DNA from: a virus
Reading direction: 5' to 3' (one strand)
DNA: 60,252 nucleotides
IMG/VR virus record: IMGVR_UViG_3300028895_000917
Span: 1 to 60,252 of that record
Shown here: positions 48,939-57,473 of the stretch, in pieces
Layout: every line of letters begins with the position of its first letter
Numbering within the stretch: the first letter of the stretch is position 1
Translations under genes and position numbers: made by a program
Notes under the pieces: generated by a model
The model's database searches: none
Seen by the model: only the letters and a program-made list of their open reading frames with translations
What the model was told of the DNA's origin: nothing

Positions 48939-49833
48939 CGTAGTAGGCACTCTTTGAGCGCCCTTCCGGGCAGACACCGTCTCGCGCAAGCCCGATCTCG
49001 TGCCGCGACCAATGTCGGTGATTCGTTTGGATAGCGCGACCGCTACACCAAATGTCGTACTTGCGCTCCAACTTGAGCGATGCGTCTGCGTACATGTACT
49101 CGCCAATAGCCACGGAGTCGGCGTGGCCCAGAGAGAGTTTGAACATCTTCCTAGAACCCTTCTTTTTGCCAGAACCTCCCTTCGCAAGCACGCCTACCTT
49201 CTGGCCCACAAGACCGCGCTCGTGGAGACGTTGTACGATGTGTTCGAGAAACTCTTTACATGCGCACACGAGACTCCACTGCAAGCGTTCGTCCCTCCGG
49301 TTCACCACGATGCTCATCGAGCCGTCCCCGTCGCTTAGCCCACGTAGGAAATGCGGAAACCATTCTCCATCGCAGCCTTCCGGGATGAACTCGTTGCCTG
49401 TCTTGTCCGAGGTAAACCCGAGAGACTTGAGAACTTGGAGCGGCATCCCCGAGAAAGAGATGCGGTAAGAGAATTTTCCTGAGAGTTCTCGACTTTTCCA
49501 TTTCCGAAGCGGGATCTTCGAGATGGTGTTTCGGTAATGGACTGCCTCGGCGACGAGCCGGATAAGCTCCTGATCGTTGAGTGCAAGATACGCTGCTCCT
49601 CCTCGTTCCTCGAGCCAACCGTCCGCTACAAAAAGACCCAGGAAGTACGCCCGGAGTGCTGTCGGCGTAGACAGAAAAAGGGGGTCGTAGGCTGCCTTTA
49701 GGTGTCCCCTGGTCCATGCAGACACGGTCTCCACAGAGACACCCAGTTCTGTGGCAACCTCACCGCGTGTTTTTCCGTCGTTACGGAGTGCTATCGCACG
49801 GGCTTCGAGCTCGGGGCGTCGAGGACGGGGCAC
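48904..49833 (-). CDS. Free-standing LAGLIDADG homing endonuclease with N-terminal HTH
   Basis: 309 residues. A helix-turn-helix of the resolvase/HTH type spans about 18-45 (KTRGEVATELGVSVETVSAW). Two LAGLIDADG motifs follow: FLGLFVADGWL (about 64-74) and FLRGLSDGDGSM (about 162-173), giving a single-chain enzyme. Such genes spread by cutting alleles that lack them. Its stop lies inside the end of the metallophosphoesterase gene, so it may have inserted there and supplies no obvious phage function. The HTH may help target recognition or self-regulation. Confidence 0.85.
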   Translation of the reverse strand: MPRPRRPELEARAIALRNDGKTRGEVATELGVSVETVSAWTRGHLKAAYDPLFLSTPTALRAYFLGLFVADGWLEERGGAAYLALNDQELIRLVAEAVHYRNTISKIPLRKWKSRELSGKFSYRISFSGMPLQVLKSLGFTSDKTGNEFIPEGCDGEWFPHFLRGLSDGDGSMSIVVNRRDERLQWSLVCACKEFLEHIVQRLHERGLVGQKVGVLAKGGSGKKKGSRKMFKLSLGHADSVAIGEYMYADASLKLERKYDIWCSGRAIQTNHRHWSRHEIGLARDGVCPEGRSKSAYYAMRRRLRVEAL

Positions 49834-49884
49834 GTAGAGACGTTACCACACATCTCGTGTAGGACAATTGTGGTAAGCTTTCCC

Positions 49885-50229
49885 GTGGTCCTTTCGGTCT
49901 GGATCGTGACGGCAGTCGGACCCGAACCCTCCGTTCACTTCGTCATCGCAGGTTCCTTTGACCGGGCTCAGGATCTGGTCGTTCGACGAACGCACATCCG
50001 GGCTGAAAGCCTCAGCGTCGTGAAGCTTCGAGAGGACTTCGCTCCGGTGCCTCAGAGCCTCGCCAGGAAGCCCGGGGTCGAGAGGTACCTCGGCCCTTTG
50101 GAGAAGTTCAGCCCGTATCTGAGAGCCGACTGCTCGCTCTGCCGGGGCACCGGGAAGGTCATCGGCTCGAGGCCGCCTGAGCTGTGCCCGGTTTGTGGGG
50201 GCACCGGGCTGAAAACCACGCGGTCTTGA
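49885..50229 (+). CDS. Small protein with C-terminal DnaJ-type zinc motif
   Basis: 114 residues from GTG 49885 (weak start; 51 bases from the divergent endonuclease gene). The N-terminal part is alpha/beta (VHFVIAGSFDRAQDLVVRR). The C-terminus has CSLCRGTGKV and CPVCGGTGL, two CxxCxGTG motifs that should bind one zinc. Function unknown. The following 140 bases hold a class B motif and no other gene. Confidence 0.6.
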   Translation: MVLSVWIVTAVGPEPSVHFVIAGSFDRAQDLVVRRTHIRAESLSVVKLREDFAPVPQSLARKPGVERYLGPLEKFSPYLRADCSLCRGTGKVIGSRPPELCPVCGGTGLKTTRS

Positions 50230-50322
50230 GGCAGAGGGATCAGCAGACGTTCAGCCAAATAGGCTCTGGGACGCCGTCTGTGGCCTCCTGGGGCTTTTTT
50301 ACGAAAAAACCGGGTGTAGGTA

Positions 50323-50348
50323 TGTAAAAAGTTCGGGACCTCCGTGCA
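50323..50348 (+). promoter_or_regulatory. Class B promoter-like motif
   Basis: TGTAAA, 12 bases, T, one base, CGTG, then CAGAGG. Ends 21 bases before ATG 50370 of the SNF2-like gene. Confidence 0.55.
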
Positions 50349-50369
50349 GAGGGGGAGAGAAGACCCACC

Positions 50370-52538
50370 ATGGCGCTTTACCCGAACCGACGAGCTGGAA
50401 TCTGCACCACCTGCAAGGGCCGCGTGGCCGCTCAGGCTGGCTTCATCCACAAGAACGCCGCTGGCAAGTGGGACGTGTACCACAACAGCGACAAGTGCAT
50501 CCCCAAGGCACTCCAGACCGCTCAAGCCAAGGCTGACCGCAAGGAGCTGACGGCTGACGGCGAGCTCTACTTTCCCTACGACCGCGACGCGCTCGATCTG
50601 CTCCGGTCGTTCCCCCCGACCAAGGACCGCAACAAGCCGACGTGGGACAGCGTCAAGAAGTGCCGCAACGTGAGCACCGAGCCCGAGGACCGTCCTCGCG
50701 TGCTGGAGCTCTGTGAGAGGCTCGGCATCAAGGTTGCGGACGAGCTCAAGCAGGTTCCCACCAACCCGGCTGTGGAGGCAGCGATGCTTCGCTGCGACGC
50801 CATCCCGACCCTCCGTGGGTACCAGCGTGAAGGGGTCGAGTTCCTGGCCCGTCGCCGTGCTGCGATCCTGGCCGATGACATGGGTCTGGGCAAGACCCTC
50901 CAGGCACTCCTCGCCGTGGACCCCTCGATGGGTCTGCTGGTGGTGTGCCCCTCGGTCGTCAAGTACTCGTGGAAGAACGAGGTCGCCAAGTGGCGCCCCG
51001 ATCTGACCGCTGAGGTCATGGAGGGCCGCGACAGTTTCCGGTTCCCGAAGGCTGGCGAAGTCGTCATCACCAACTTCGAGATCCTGCCCAAGTGGCTCAT
51101 GCCCGTCACCATCGCCACCCGCAAGGACGGCTCCGAGATCAAGGGCGCGCAAATCCCTGACCTGCCGAGTTTCCGCGAGTCGGACCCGAAGAAGGTGGTC
51201 CTTGTTGTGGACGAGCTCCAGCGTGGCAAGAACTACCGCACCCAGCTCCACAAGAAGGTCAAGGAACTCGGCCGCCTGTGTGGCAAGGTCTGGGGTCTCA
51301 GTGGCACTCCGATCGACAACCGCCCGACTGACCTGTGGGGTGTCCTCCAGGCTGTCCACATGCACCGGGATGTGTTCGGTGGGTGGAAGGGCTTCGTGCG
51401 CTGCTTCCAGGCGTACAAGGGCGGCTACGGTAGCTCCTACATCTGGGGCTCCCCGCTCCCCGAGGTTCCCGAGCGTCTGCGTCGAGTGATGCTGCGTCGT
51501 CTCAAGGACAACGTGCTCACCGATCTTCCCCCCACCGTGTGGAAGGACGTGTACGTTCCCGTCTCGGGAGTCCGCTTCAACAAGCAGCTCAACAAGGCGT
51601 ACGACCGTGTGGAGCGGATCCTCAACGAGGGTCGTCTCCCCCGTTTCGAGGATCTTTCGGAGGTTCGTGCTCGCCTTGCCGAGTCTCGTATCCCGGCCCT
51701 GCTCGACATGGTCGAGGACTTCGAGGAGGCTGGTGAGCCCCTGGTCGTCTTCTCGGCCTACAAGGCTCCCATCAACGAGCTCGCCAAGCGCGACGGTTGG
51801 GAGATCATCACCGGTGATGTGTCGGCCAAGCGCCGCCAGGAGATCGTTGCGGATTTCCAGGCCGGCAAGCTCAAGGGTGTCGGACTCACCATCGCGGCCG
51901 GTGGTGTCGGCATCACGCTGACCCAGGCCAGCAACATGATCTTCGTGGACCTCGACTGGGTTCCGGCGAAGAACGCTCAGGCGGTCGATCGCATCCGTCG
52001 TATCGGTCAGACGGGTGCCTCCATCCAGGTCATCCGGATGGCGAGCGACCACCCCGTGGATCGTCGGGTGCAGGCGATTCTCAACGAGAAAATGGAGCTC
52101 ATCCAGCGCGCCATTGAGGACGAGATCGCCTACGAAAAGAAGACGGCGACCGTCATCAAGAGCGAGTCTCAGGCCGACTACGACGCTCGCATCGCGGCTG
52201 CCGTTGCCAAGGCGGAAGCCAAAGCCAAGGCTGATGCGCAGCAGCGGGTCATCAACAGCAACTACGTGGCTGGTGAGCGAGCCAAGGCTCAGCGTCCCGA
52301 GGTCACGATCACCCCGAAGGTGGCCGTCTCCCTGCGTGACGCCCTCCAGTACATGCTCACCCGCTGTGACGGTGCCCATCACCGCGATGATGTGGGTTTC
52401 AACAAGCCGGATGCCGGCCGTGCTCGAATCCTCGCGCAGACCGGCCTCACCACTGAGGACGAGCTTCGCACGGCGGAGCGACTCCTGTCCCGCTACTACC
52501 GGCAGCTCCACAACAAGTACCCGGAGCTGTTCGCCTGA
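50370..52538 (+). CDS. SNF2-family ATPase/helicase
   Basis: 722 residues. The N-terminus has a CTTC-type Cys pair and a DKC, perhaps a zinc finger. ATPase core: Q-type motif LRGYQREGVEF, Walker A ADDMGLGKT (about 168-176), motif II D281-E-L-Q284 (VVDELQR, where the family usually has DEAH), motif III LSGTPIDN, and motifs V-VI TLTQASNMIF and D540-RIRRIGQTG. It most resembles the SMARCAL1-like compact bacterial/phage group. Such enzymes move along duplex DNA or re-anneal strands using ATP. The C-terminal about 150 residues are helical and basic. Class B motif upstream; the next gene begins 16 bases on. Confidence 0.85.
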   Translation: MALYPNRRAGICTTCKGRVAAQAGFIHKNAAGKWDVYHNSDKCIPKALQTAQAKADRKELTADGELYFPYDRDALDLLRSFPPTKDRNKPTWDSVKKCRNVSTEPEDRPRVLELCERLGIKVADELKQVPTNPAVEAAMLRCDAIPTLRGYQREGVEFLARRRAAILADDMGLGKTLQALLAVDPSMGLLVVCPSVVKYSWKNEVAKWRPDLTAEVMEGRDSFRFPKAGEVVITNFEILPKWLMPVTIATRKDGSEIKGAQIPDLPSFRESDPKKVVLVVDELQRGKNYRTQLHKKVKELGRLCGKVWGLSGTPIDNRPTDLWGVLQAVHMHRDVFGGWKGFVRCFQAYKGGYGSSYIWGSPLPEVPERLRRVMLRRLKDNVLTDLPPTVWKDVYVPVSGVRFNKQLNKAYDRVERILNEGRLPRFEDLSEVRARLAESRIPALLDMVEDFEEAGEPLVVFSAYKAPINELAKRDGWEIITGDVSAKRRQEIVADFQAGKLKGVGLTIAAGGVGITLTQASNMIFVDLDWVPAKNAQAVDRIRRIGQTGASIQVIRMASDHPVDRRVQAILNEKMELIQRAIEDEIAYEKKTATVIKSESQADYDARIAAAVAKAEAKAKADAQQRVINSNYVAGERAKAQRPEVTITPKVAVSLRDALQYMLTRCDGAHHRDDVGFNKPDAGRARILAQTGLTTEDELRTAERLLSRYYRQLHNKYPELFA

Positions 52539-52554
52539 TCGAAGAAGAAACAAG

Positions 52555-53544
52555 ATGACCGAAGTCACCACTGTTCCCGACACCATCATGGACGCCGACA
52601 ACCCGGTGGCCATGCTCGCCCAAACCGACTCCATGTCCACATGGAGTGATGCCAAGAAGAACGAGTTCGCCGAGCTTTTCGAGAAACGGACTCGAATCGC
52701 GCTGTACCTGTGCGAGATCACGGTGTCGAAGCTCGCCAACATGGCGAAGGCTCGACACTTCATCTCCGACTACCACCTGACCAAGCTTCAACGTTCGCAC
52801 TCGTGGGCGCCGGTGCCCGAGTACATGTACTCGTACGCGCACGAGATCCAGGACTGTGGCCGCGATCCCGAGGAGATCCTGCACCTCGCAGACCAGCGGG
52901 CCAAGACGTTGCTGGCCGAGCTCCCTCCGCTCAAGCAGGCGGTGAGAGTCATCGATGCGGAGACGGCCAAGAAGATCGAGAAGATCGAACGGCTCAAGGC
53001 CAAGGCTGAGGGGCTCCAGGAGGAACTCGAGCAGCTCCCCGCCCAGATCGACATGGCGGACGACGAGTACCAGGACATGAAGGTCAGCGAGTTCCGTGCG
53101 GAGGTCCAGAAGCTCTTCGACACGCGCAACAAACTGGTCAAGGACATGAACAAGGCTGGCACCGAGGCCCACGATCTCGAGATCGCCGTGTCCAAGGCGC
53201 TCTACAAGGGGCTCCCCGGGCTGTCCGATGCCGTGATCGACGTGATCAAGGTCCACCTCGAACGCAAGACGGCTCTCGATCAGATGCAACGCCGGGTCAC
53301 CGAACAGGTCAAGTTCGGAGACAGCGAGGCGGCCACGGACCTGCTGGCCCAGTTCGAGAAAGATGAGGTCGCCGTGTCCGATGAGCTCAAGACGAAGCTC
53401 AACGCTGCCATGGCCTCTCTCAAGGCCAGCGTGAAGGCGCTTCCCAAGAAACCCCGCGCCAAGAAGACCTCCAAGGCCCTGTCGGCCAAGAAGGCCACCA
53501 AGAAGACGGCGTCGAAGAAGCGCGCCAAGAAGGGATCGCGCTGA
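52555..53544 (+). CDS. Coiled-coil protein with histone H1-like Lys/Ala tail
   Basis: 329 residues. The N-terminal half is helical (IALYLCEITVSKLANMAKAR), the middle is a long coiled coil (about 140-200), and the last about 45 residues are Lys/Ala/Ser-rich (PKKPRAKKTSKALSAKKATK and on). Such tails occur in H1-like proteins and bind DNA without sequence specificity. Located 16 bases after the SNF2 ATPase and coupled to the next gene (TGATG), it may be a DNA-compacting partner of that ATPase. Inference from tail and context only. Confidence 0.65.
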   Translation: MTEVTTVPDTIMDADNPVAMLAQTDSMSTWSDAKKNEFAELFEKRTRIALYLCEITVSKLANMAKARHFISDYHLTKLQRSHSWAPVPEYMYSYAHEIQDCGRDPEEILHLADQRAKTLLAELPPLKQAVRVIDAETAKKIEKIERLKAKAEGLQEELEQLPAQIDMADDEYQDMKVSEFRAEVQKLFDTRNKLVKDMNKAGTEAHDLEIAVSKALYKGLPGLSDAVIDVIKVHLERKTALDQMQRRVTEQVKFGDSEAATDLLAQFEKDEVAVSDELKTKLNAAMASLKASVKALPKKPRAKKTSKALSAKKATKKTASKKRAKKGSR

Positions 53545-53969
53545 TGCGGAAAGTTCGTCGAAAGCACCAGCGTAGGCTCCAAGAGACGCCACGGGTCTAT
53601 GCAGACGGCGCCAACATGGTGGTTTCCTTGGATGGCAGTCGCGGTCTCAACAAGGACGGTCAGGTCATCCACTCCCCCCACCCCCTCAGCCTCTACGATC
53701 TTCGCTTCTCGGTGACTCGGAGCGGGAAGCTCAAGTTCGCCAAGAAGATCACGCTGACCCCGCAGTTCGAAGAGCGGGAGAGGCTCGATGAGAACGGCAA
53801 CAAGATCCCCAACGCAAAACGCGAGAAAGAGCTCGAGCGTTGGGGGCATAGCTATCAGCCCGAGTTCGAGACCGAGAACGCGGTGCTAGATGAGCCCCAC
53901 GTGAAGCAGGAGTACGATGTGGACCGGGAGTGGTGGCGCCGCCACGCCTACACCACGGTGGTTTTCTAG
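53544..53969 (+). CDS. Hypothetical basic protein
   Basis: 141 residues from ATG 53544. N-terminus very basic (MRKVRRKHQRRLQE), centre beta-rich (LYDLRFSVTRSGKLKFAKK) and C-terminus acidic-aromatic. No family is recognised. Coupled to the H1-tailed protein gene, so probably part of the same DNA-related unit. Confidence 0.6.
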   Translation: MRKVRRKHQRRLQETPRVYADGANMVVSLDGSRGLNKDGQVIHSPHPLSLYDLRFSVTRSGKLKFAKKITLTPQFEERERLDENGNKIPNAKREKELERWGHSYQPEFETENAVLDEPHVKQEYDVDREWWRRHAYTTVVF

Positions 53970-53987
53970 GAGGCCACCACTTTTTCG

Positions 53988-54013
53988 TGTAAATCGTTCC
54001 GCCCTTGCGTGCA
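53988..54013 (+). promoter_or_regulatory. Class B promoter-like motif
   Basis: TGTAAA, 12 bases, T, one base, CGTG, ending 6 bases before GTG 54020. Confidence 0.55.
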
Positions 54014-54019
54014 CGTTTC

Positions 54020-54181
54020 GTGGGACAGAAACGGACCACAAAGCCCCCAGAGGTCATTCCGGTGCCCATCCGGACACCGGAAGACCTCCTCAAGGTGCCT
54101 GAGCGAATCTTGCGCAGGATCAAGCGGCAACTTGAGATTGAAGAGTTCGAAGAGTTCCTGCGCATCCGAGGAGAGAAATGA
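54020..54181 (+). CDS. 53-residue basic/acidic helical protein
   Basis: GTG 54020 to TGA 54179-54181. The N-terminus is basic with KPPEVIPVPIRTPEDLL, then a strongly amphipathic helix (RRIKRQLEIEEFEEFLRIR). It sits right behind a class B motif and overlaps the next start by ATGA, which is why I accept it despite its size. It could be a small binding or assembly peptide. Confidence 0.6.
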   Translation: MGQKRTTKPPEVIPVPIRTPEDLLKVPERILRRIKRQLEIEEFEEFLRIRGEK

Positions 54182-54561
54182 GCACGACTACACAAGACGC
54201 ATTCGAGACGGCTCTGGCCGACGTTTTCGAGGGCCGCGAGGTCCAGTTGGGCCATGGCCCCCGCAAGCTCCTGCGCGAGTTCTACGACCGCGCCCTGAAG
54301 GATTCCAGCAAGGTGCAGGGGTCCAAGGTGGGGCAGCCGGTTCGGGATTTCTCTGATCTCCAGGTCGGGGACGTGTTCCAGAACGGCTATCTCCAGGGCG
54401 AGAACCGTTGCCGGCGCGTCACCCGAGTCCTCAGCTCGGATGAGATCGAGACCGAGTACGTCAGCACCCGGTCGAAGCGCATCGTCCGAACCGAGAGCTA
54501 CGACCGGCACACGTTCAACAGCTACCACAACTACAAGTACATCGCGGATCCGGCCAAGTGA
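54178..54561 (+). CDS. Hypothetical protein, paralogue of the next gene
   Basis: 127 residues from ATG 54178. It shares with the 54558 protein an opening with AL-x-x-VF, a PRKLLREFYDRA-like segment (there LRDLLRQLYSAA), then DF-x-x-L-x-x-GDVFQ- and RVTRVLS-like segments, and an SY ending. The pair arose by tandem duplication. Small beta domain with basic patches, no family. Coupled by overlaps at both ends. Confidence 0.65.
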   Translation: MSTTTQDAFETALADVFEGREVQLGHGPRKLLREFYDRALKDSSKVQGSKVGQPVRDFSDLQVGDVFQNGYLQGENRCRRVTRVLSSDEIETEYVSTRSKRIVRTESYDRHTFNSYHNYKYIADPAK

Positions 54562-54959
54562 GCGACGAACAACGGTTTCAGGAGGCGCTGCAAGCCGTCT
54601 TCGGGCCCCGGTGCGCGGAGTTTCAACCGGGCTTGCGTGACCTGCTTCGGCAGCTATACAGTGCAGCCCATGCGGATGGTGTTCACGACGCAGCCCTGAC
54701 AGGGTGTTCGGCTCTCGAGCCGGGCACCCAAGTCACGGAATTCCTCGCTCTGCGGCCGGGAACCTTCCTGCAAAAAAACTGGCTCCGGAAACAGGGACAG
54801 GTTCGTCGAATCCTGTCCGTGACCTACCGGTCCGTCGTTCTGGATGCCCAGACGGGGAAACCCGTCACGCAGGAGGAGGGCTACACGGAACAGTCCTTCC
54901 GGTCGTACCAGCCGTACACCGTCGTCTTGCCCGTCGAGTCAGAAGACTCGGCGGCTTAG
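54558..54959 (+). CDS. Hypothetical protein, paralogue of the previous gene
   Basis: 133 residues from GTG 54558 (overlap GTGA). See the 54178 protein for the shared segments; the identity is moderate, so the duplication is not recent. The end is acidic (VESEDSAA). It is followed after 12 bases by rtcB. Confidence 0.65.
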   Translation: MSDEQRFQEALQAVFGPRCAEFQPGLRDLLRQLYSAAHADGVHDAALTGCSALEPGTQVTEFLALRPGTFLQKNWLRKQGQVRRILSVTYRSVVLDAQTGKPVTQEEGYTEQSFRSYQPYTVVLPVESEDSAA

Positions 54960-54971
54960 AAAGCCAAAACC

Positions 54972-57464
54972 ATGAGCCACAAGTACCGAGTCGAGAAGAT
55001 CAGCGACAACCACTACATCCTGCCGGCCATCAAGGACATGAAGTGCCGCGTGGATGCGTTCTTGTCGACCGAGCTCTACGAGCAGACCGACGAGGCGCTG
55101 TGGCAGCAGGCCGTGGACTCAGCATCGTACGATGGGGCGATCGGCATGTACCTCATGCCCGACACGCACCTCGGCTACAGTATCCCCGTGGGCGGCGTCC
55201 TCGTGACCGAGGGCACCATCGTGCAGTCGGGCTCAGGCTACGACATCTCGTGCTTCACCAAGGACACCAAAGTGTCCTTGGTTGACGGCCGTGAGCTTTC
55301 GTTCTCTGAACTCGTCGAACAGTACGGGGACGGTGGTGAATTCTACGTGTACTCGATGACTCCGGAAGGCCGCGTTACGGCGGGCAAAGCTCACAGCCCC
55401 CGGAAAACCAGGGAAAACGTTCTTTTGGTCGAGGTGCTCCTTGACAACGGAGAGGCGATCCGGTGCACCCCGGACCACCAATTCATGCTGCGAGACGGAA
55501 GCTACCGAGAAGCGCAGGACCTGCGTCCCGAGGACTCCCTCATGCCGCTCTACCGGACCTACTCGAAGGGCTACTGCGATGTGCAGCATCCCGTGGATAA
55601 CTCACAGGAACGGATGTACCGTGTCGCTTTTCGCGAACTTCACGGATATGTCCCGGAGTGGCCGAGGGTTGTACACCACGACCTTTTCGCCGAGGACAAC
55701 CCGAACCCGGACAAGACCAACGATGATCCGCGCTTCCTCGTTGAGATGGACCAGAATGACCACTGGCGCCTCCACTCTGAAACGGCGCGGACACGTCTCG
55801 ACCGTGGAGAAATCTGGGGAGCCAAGGCTCACAAGCTCTATCCTGAGATGTACTCAAAAATGGGGTCAGAGAACATGCGTCGCCTCCATGCTGATCCTGA
55901 ATTTTGCAAACGACGGGACGCACGGATGAGCGAAACAAACCGCCGGGTCCGGGCCCGAGGAGGCTACGCTGAGAACGACGCCAAAGCGGGAGAGCGCGGG
56001 CGGCAACACTTGATTGCTTACAACCAGAGCGAAAAAGGACGTAAGCAATCTCGTGAGAACGGTTTACGCAATCGAGGCCGTGTGCACACCGAGACCACAC
56101 GCCAGAAACTCCGTGAGGCTCACGCTAAGGCTCGGCAGGAAATTCTGGAGTGCCCGCACTGCGGGCGTCCCTGCCAGGGAAAAGGAGGTCTCAGTCGTCA
56201 CATCCACTACAAACACAACAACCACAAGGTGGTGTCGGTCACCCCTCTCCCAGAGAAGGATGACGTCTACTGCCTGACCGTGGACAAGTACCACAACTTT
56301 GCCTTGTCGGCCGGGGTGTTCGTCCACAACTGCGGAGTTGTGTATTTGAAAGTGCCCAACATCACGGCGGCCGACGTGGCCGACTGGGACAAGCGCAAGG
56401 CGTGGGTCGATGAGGTGGAGAAGCGTGTGGCGACGGGCCTCGGCAACGATCGTCCGGCGCTGGCCAAGCGCATCAAGTACAAGCAGGTCGATGAGGTGCT
56501 CCGGTACGGCGCCAAGGCGCTGGGAGTGTCGGCCGACTTGTGCGAGCGCCAGTACATCGAGATTCCCGAGGACCTCGATCTGACGAAGATCGAGCGGGCG
56601 CACAAGAAGTGCGTCCACCAGCTCGGGTCGGTGGGTGGTGGCAACCACTTCATCGAGATGCAGGTGGACAAGGACGATGGCTCCGTGTGGGTCATGGTCC
56701 ACTGCGGATCTCGAGGCTACGGTTGGCAGACCGCGAACCACTTCTTCCACGAGGGAGCCAAGCTTCGTGGTCTGCCGAAGAACCGGCGCGAGCAGTCGCA
56801 CCTGTACGCCGACGAGCCCCTGGGCAAGGAGTACTGGGCCTACCACAACAGCGCGGCCAACTTCGCCGTGGCCAACCGGCACACCATCGTCGAGGGCGTG
56901 CAGGAGGCTTTGCGTGAGGTCTTCCAGGTCGAGGGCGAGGTCTTCTACGAGATCTCCCACAACCTCGTGCAGGAGGAGACTTTGGTCCTTCCTGACGGGA
57001 CGACCAAGCGGGGCTTCGTGCACCGCAAGGGCGCGACTCGAGCGTTCCCTGGGGGTCACCCCGACCTCAAGGGGACGAAGTGGGAGAAGTCAGGGCACCC
57101 CTGTTGCATCCCCGGCTCGATGATCTCCGGCGCGGCGATCGTCTACCCCAAGGATGGGGCGTTCAACTCGGGCTGCTCCGTGAACCACGGTAGCGGTCGT
57201 GTGATGGGGCGTGGTCAGGCGAAGCGAGAGCTTCACGAGTACCACGACGACATCGACGAGGAGATGCGCACCATCGAGCGGACCTTCGGGCCTGATGAGG
57301 TGACGATCACCGGAATTGTCGGCAACACCGACCGTACTCCGCTCGATGAGTGTGGGCACGTGTACAAGGACCTCGACGCGGTCCTCAAGGTCCTCGAGGA
57401 CGAGGGCATCGCCGAGGTGGCGCACCGCCTATGGCCCGTTGCAAATATCAAAGGAACAGACTAG
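54972..57464 (+). CDS. rtcB: RtcB RNA ligase interrupted by an intein
   Basis: 830 residues before splicing, 470 after (normal for RtcB). Extein signatures: GAIGMYLMPDTHLGYSIPVG, the metal site Asp-Ile-Ser plus (after splicing) CGVVYLK, GGGNHFIEMQ, VHCGSRGYGW, EISHNLVQEE and the guanylylated His in VHRKGATRA. All metal-binding and catalytic residues appear present. RtcB joins 2',3'-cyclic phosphate or 3'-phosphate RNA ends to 5'-OH ends with GTP and Mn2+. In a phage it could repair tRNA cut by host defence nucleases. The intein sits immediately before the metal-binding Cys, so splicing is required for activity. Confidence 0.9.
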   Translation: MSHKYRVEKISDNHYILPAIKDMKCRVDAFLSTELYEQTDEALWQQAVDSASYDGAIGMYLMPDTHLGYSIPVGGVLVTEGTIVQSGSGYDISCFTKDTKVSLVDGRELSFSELVEQYGDGGEFYVYSMTPEGRVTAGKAHSPRKTRENVLLVEVLLDNGEAIRCTPDHQFMLRDGSYREAQDLRPEDSLMPLYRTYSKGYCDVQHPVDNSQERMYRVAFRELHGYVPEWPRVVHHDLFAEDNPNPDKTNDDPRFLVEMDQNDHWRLHSETARTRLDRGEIWGAKAHKLYPEMYSKMGSENMRRLHADPEFCKRRDARMSETNRRVRARGGYAENDAKAGERGRQHLIAYNQSEKGRKQSRENGLRNRGRVHTETTRQKLREAHAKARQEILECPHCGRPCQGKGGLSRHIHYKHNNHKVVSVTPLPEKDDVYCLTVDKYHNFALSAGVFVHNCGVVYLKVPNITAADVADWDKRKAWVDEVEKRVATGLGNDRPALAKRIKYKQVDEVLRYGAKALGVSADLCERQYIEIPEDLDLTKIERAHKKCVHQLGSVGGGNHFIEMQVDKDDGSVWVMVHCGSRGYGWQTANHFFHEGAKLRGLPKNRREQSHLYADEPLGKEYWAYHNSAANFAVANRHTIVEGVQEALREVFQVEGEVFYEISHNLVQEETLVLPDGTTKRGFVHRKGATRAFPGGHPDLKGTKWEKSGHPCCIPGSMISGAAIVYPKDGAFNSGCSVNHGSGRVMGRGQAKRELHEYHDDIDEEMRTIERTFGPDEVTITGIVGNTDRTPLDECGHVYKDLDAVLKVLEDEGIAEVAHRLWPVANIKGTD
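55251..56330 (+). mobile_element. HNH/NUMOD-type intein in rtcB
   Basis: 360 residues, starting CFTKDTKVSLVDG and ending VFVHN, with Cys as the next extein residue. Splicing blocks: TPDHQFMLRDGSYREA (block B-like) and DDVYCLTVDKYHNFAL (block F-like). The endonuclease part has VVHHDLFAEDNPNPDKTNDD, an HNH-like segment, then repeated NUMOD3-like motifs (MSETNRRVRARGG, LREAHAKARQ) and a C2H2-type finger (CPHCGRPC...HIHYKH). Insertion at the catalytic centre is typical of inteins. A 60-base sample at 55861 has 33 G+C against 41 at 56821. Confidence 0.85.
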
Positions 57465-57473
57465 CTTGGAAGG

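Noticed and set aside
50052-52763. 903-codon open frame on the minus strand opposite the SNF2-like gene
   Set aside because: The plus strand has all SNF2 motifs and a promoter-like site. The antisense product is Val/Leu/Glu/His-rich without any domain.
54704-55285. 193-codon plus-strand frame overlapping 54558 and rtcB
   Set aside because: Arg/Gly/His-rich composition typical of a shifted reading. Both overlapping genes have clear coding signals.
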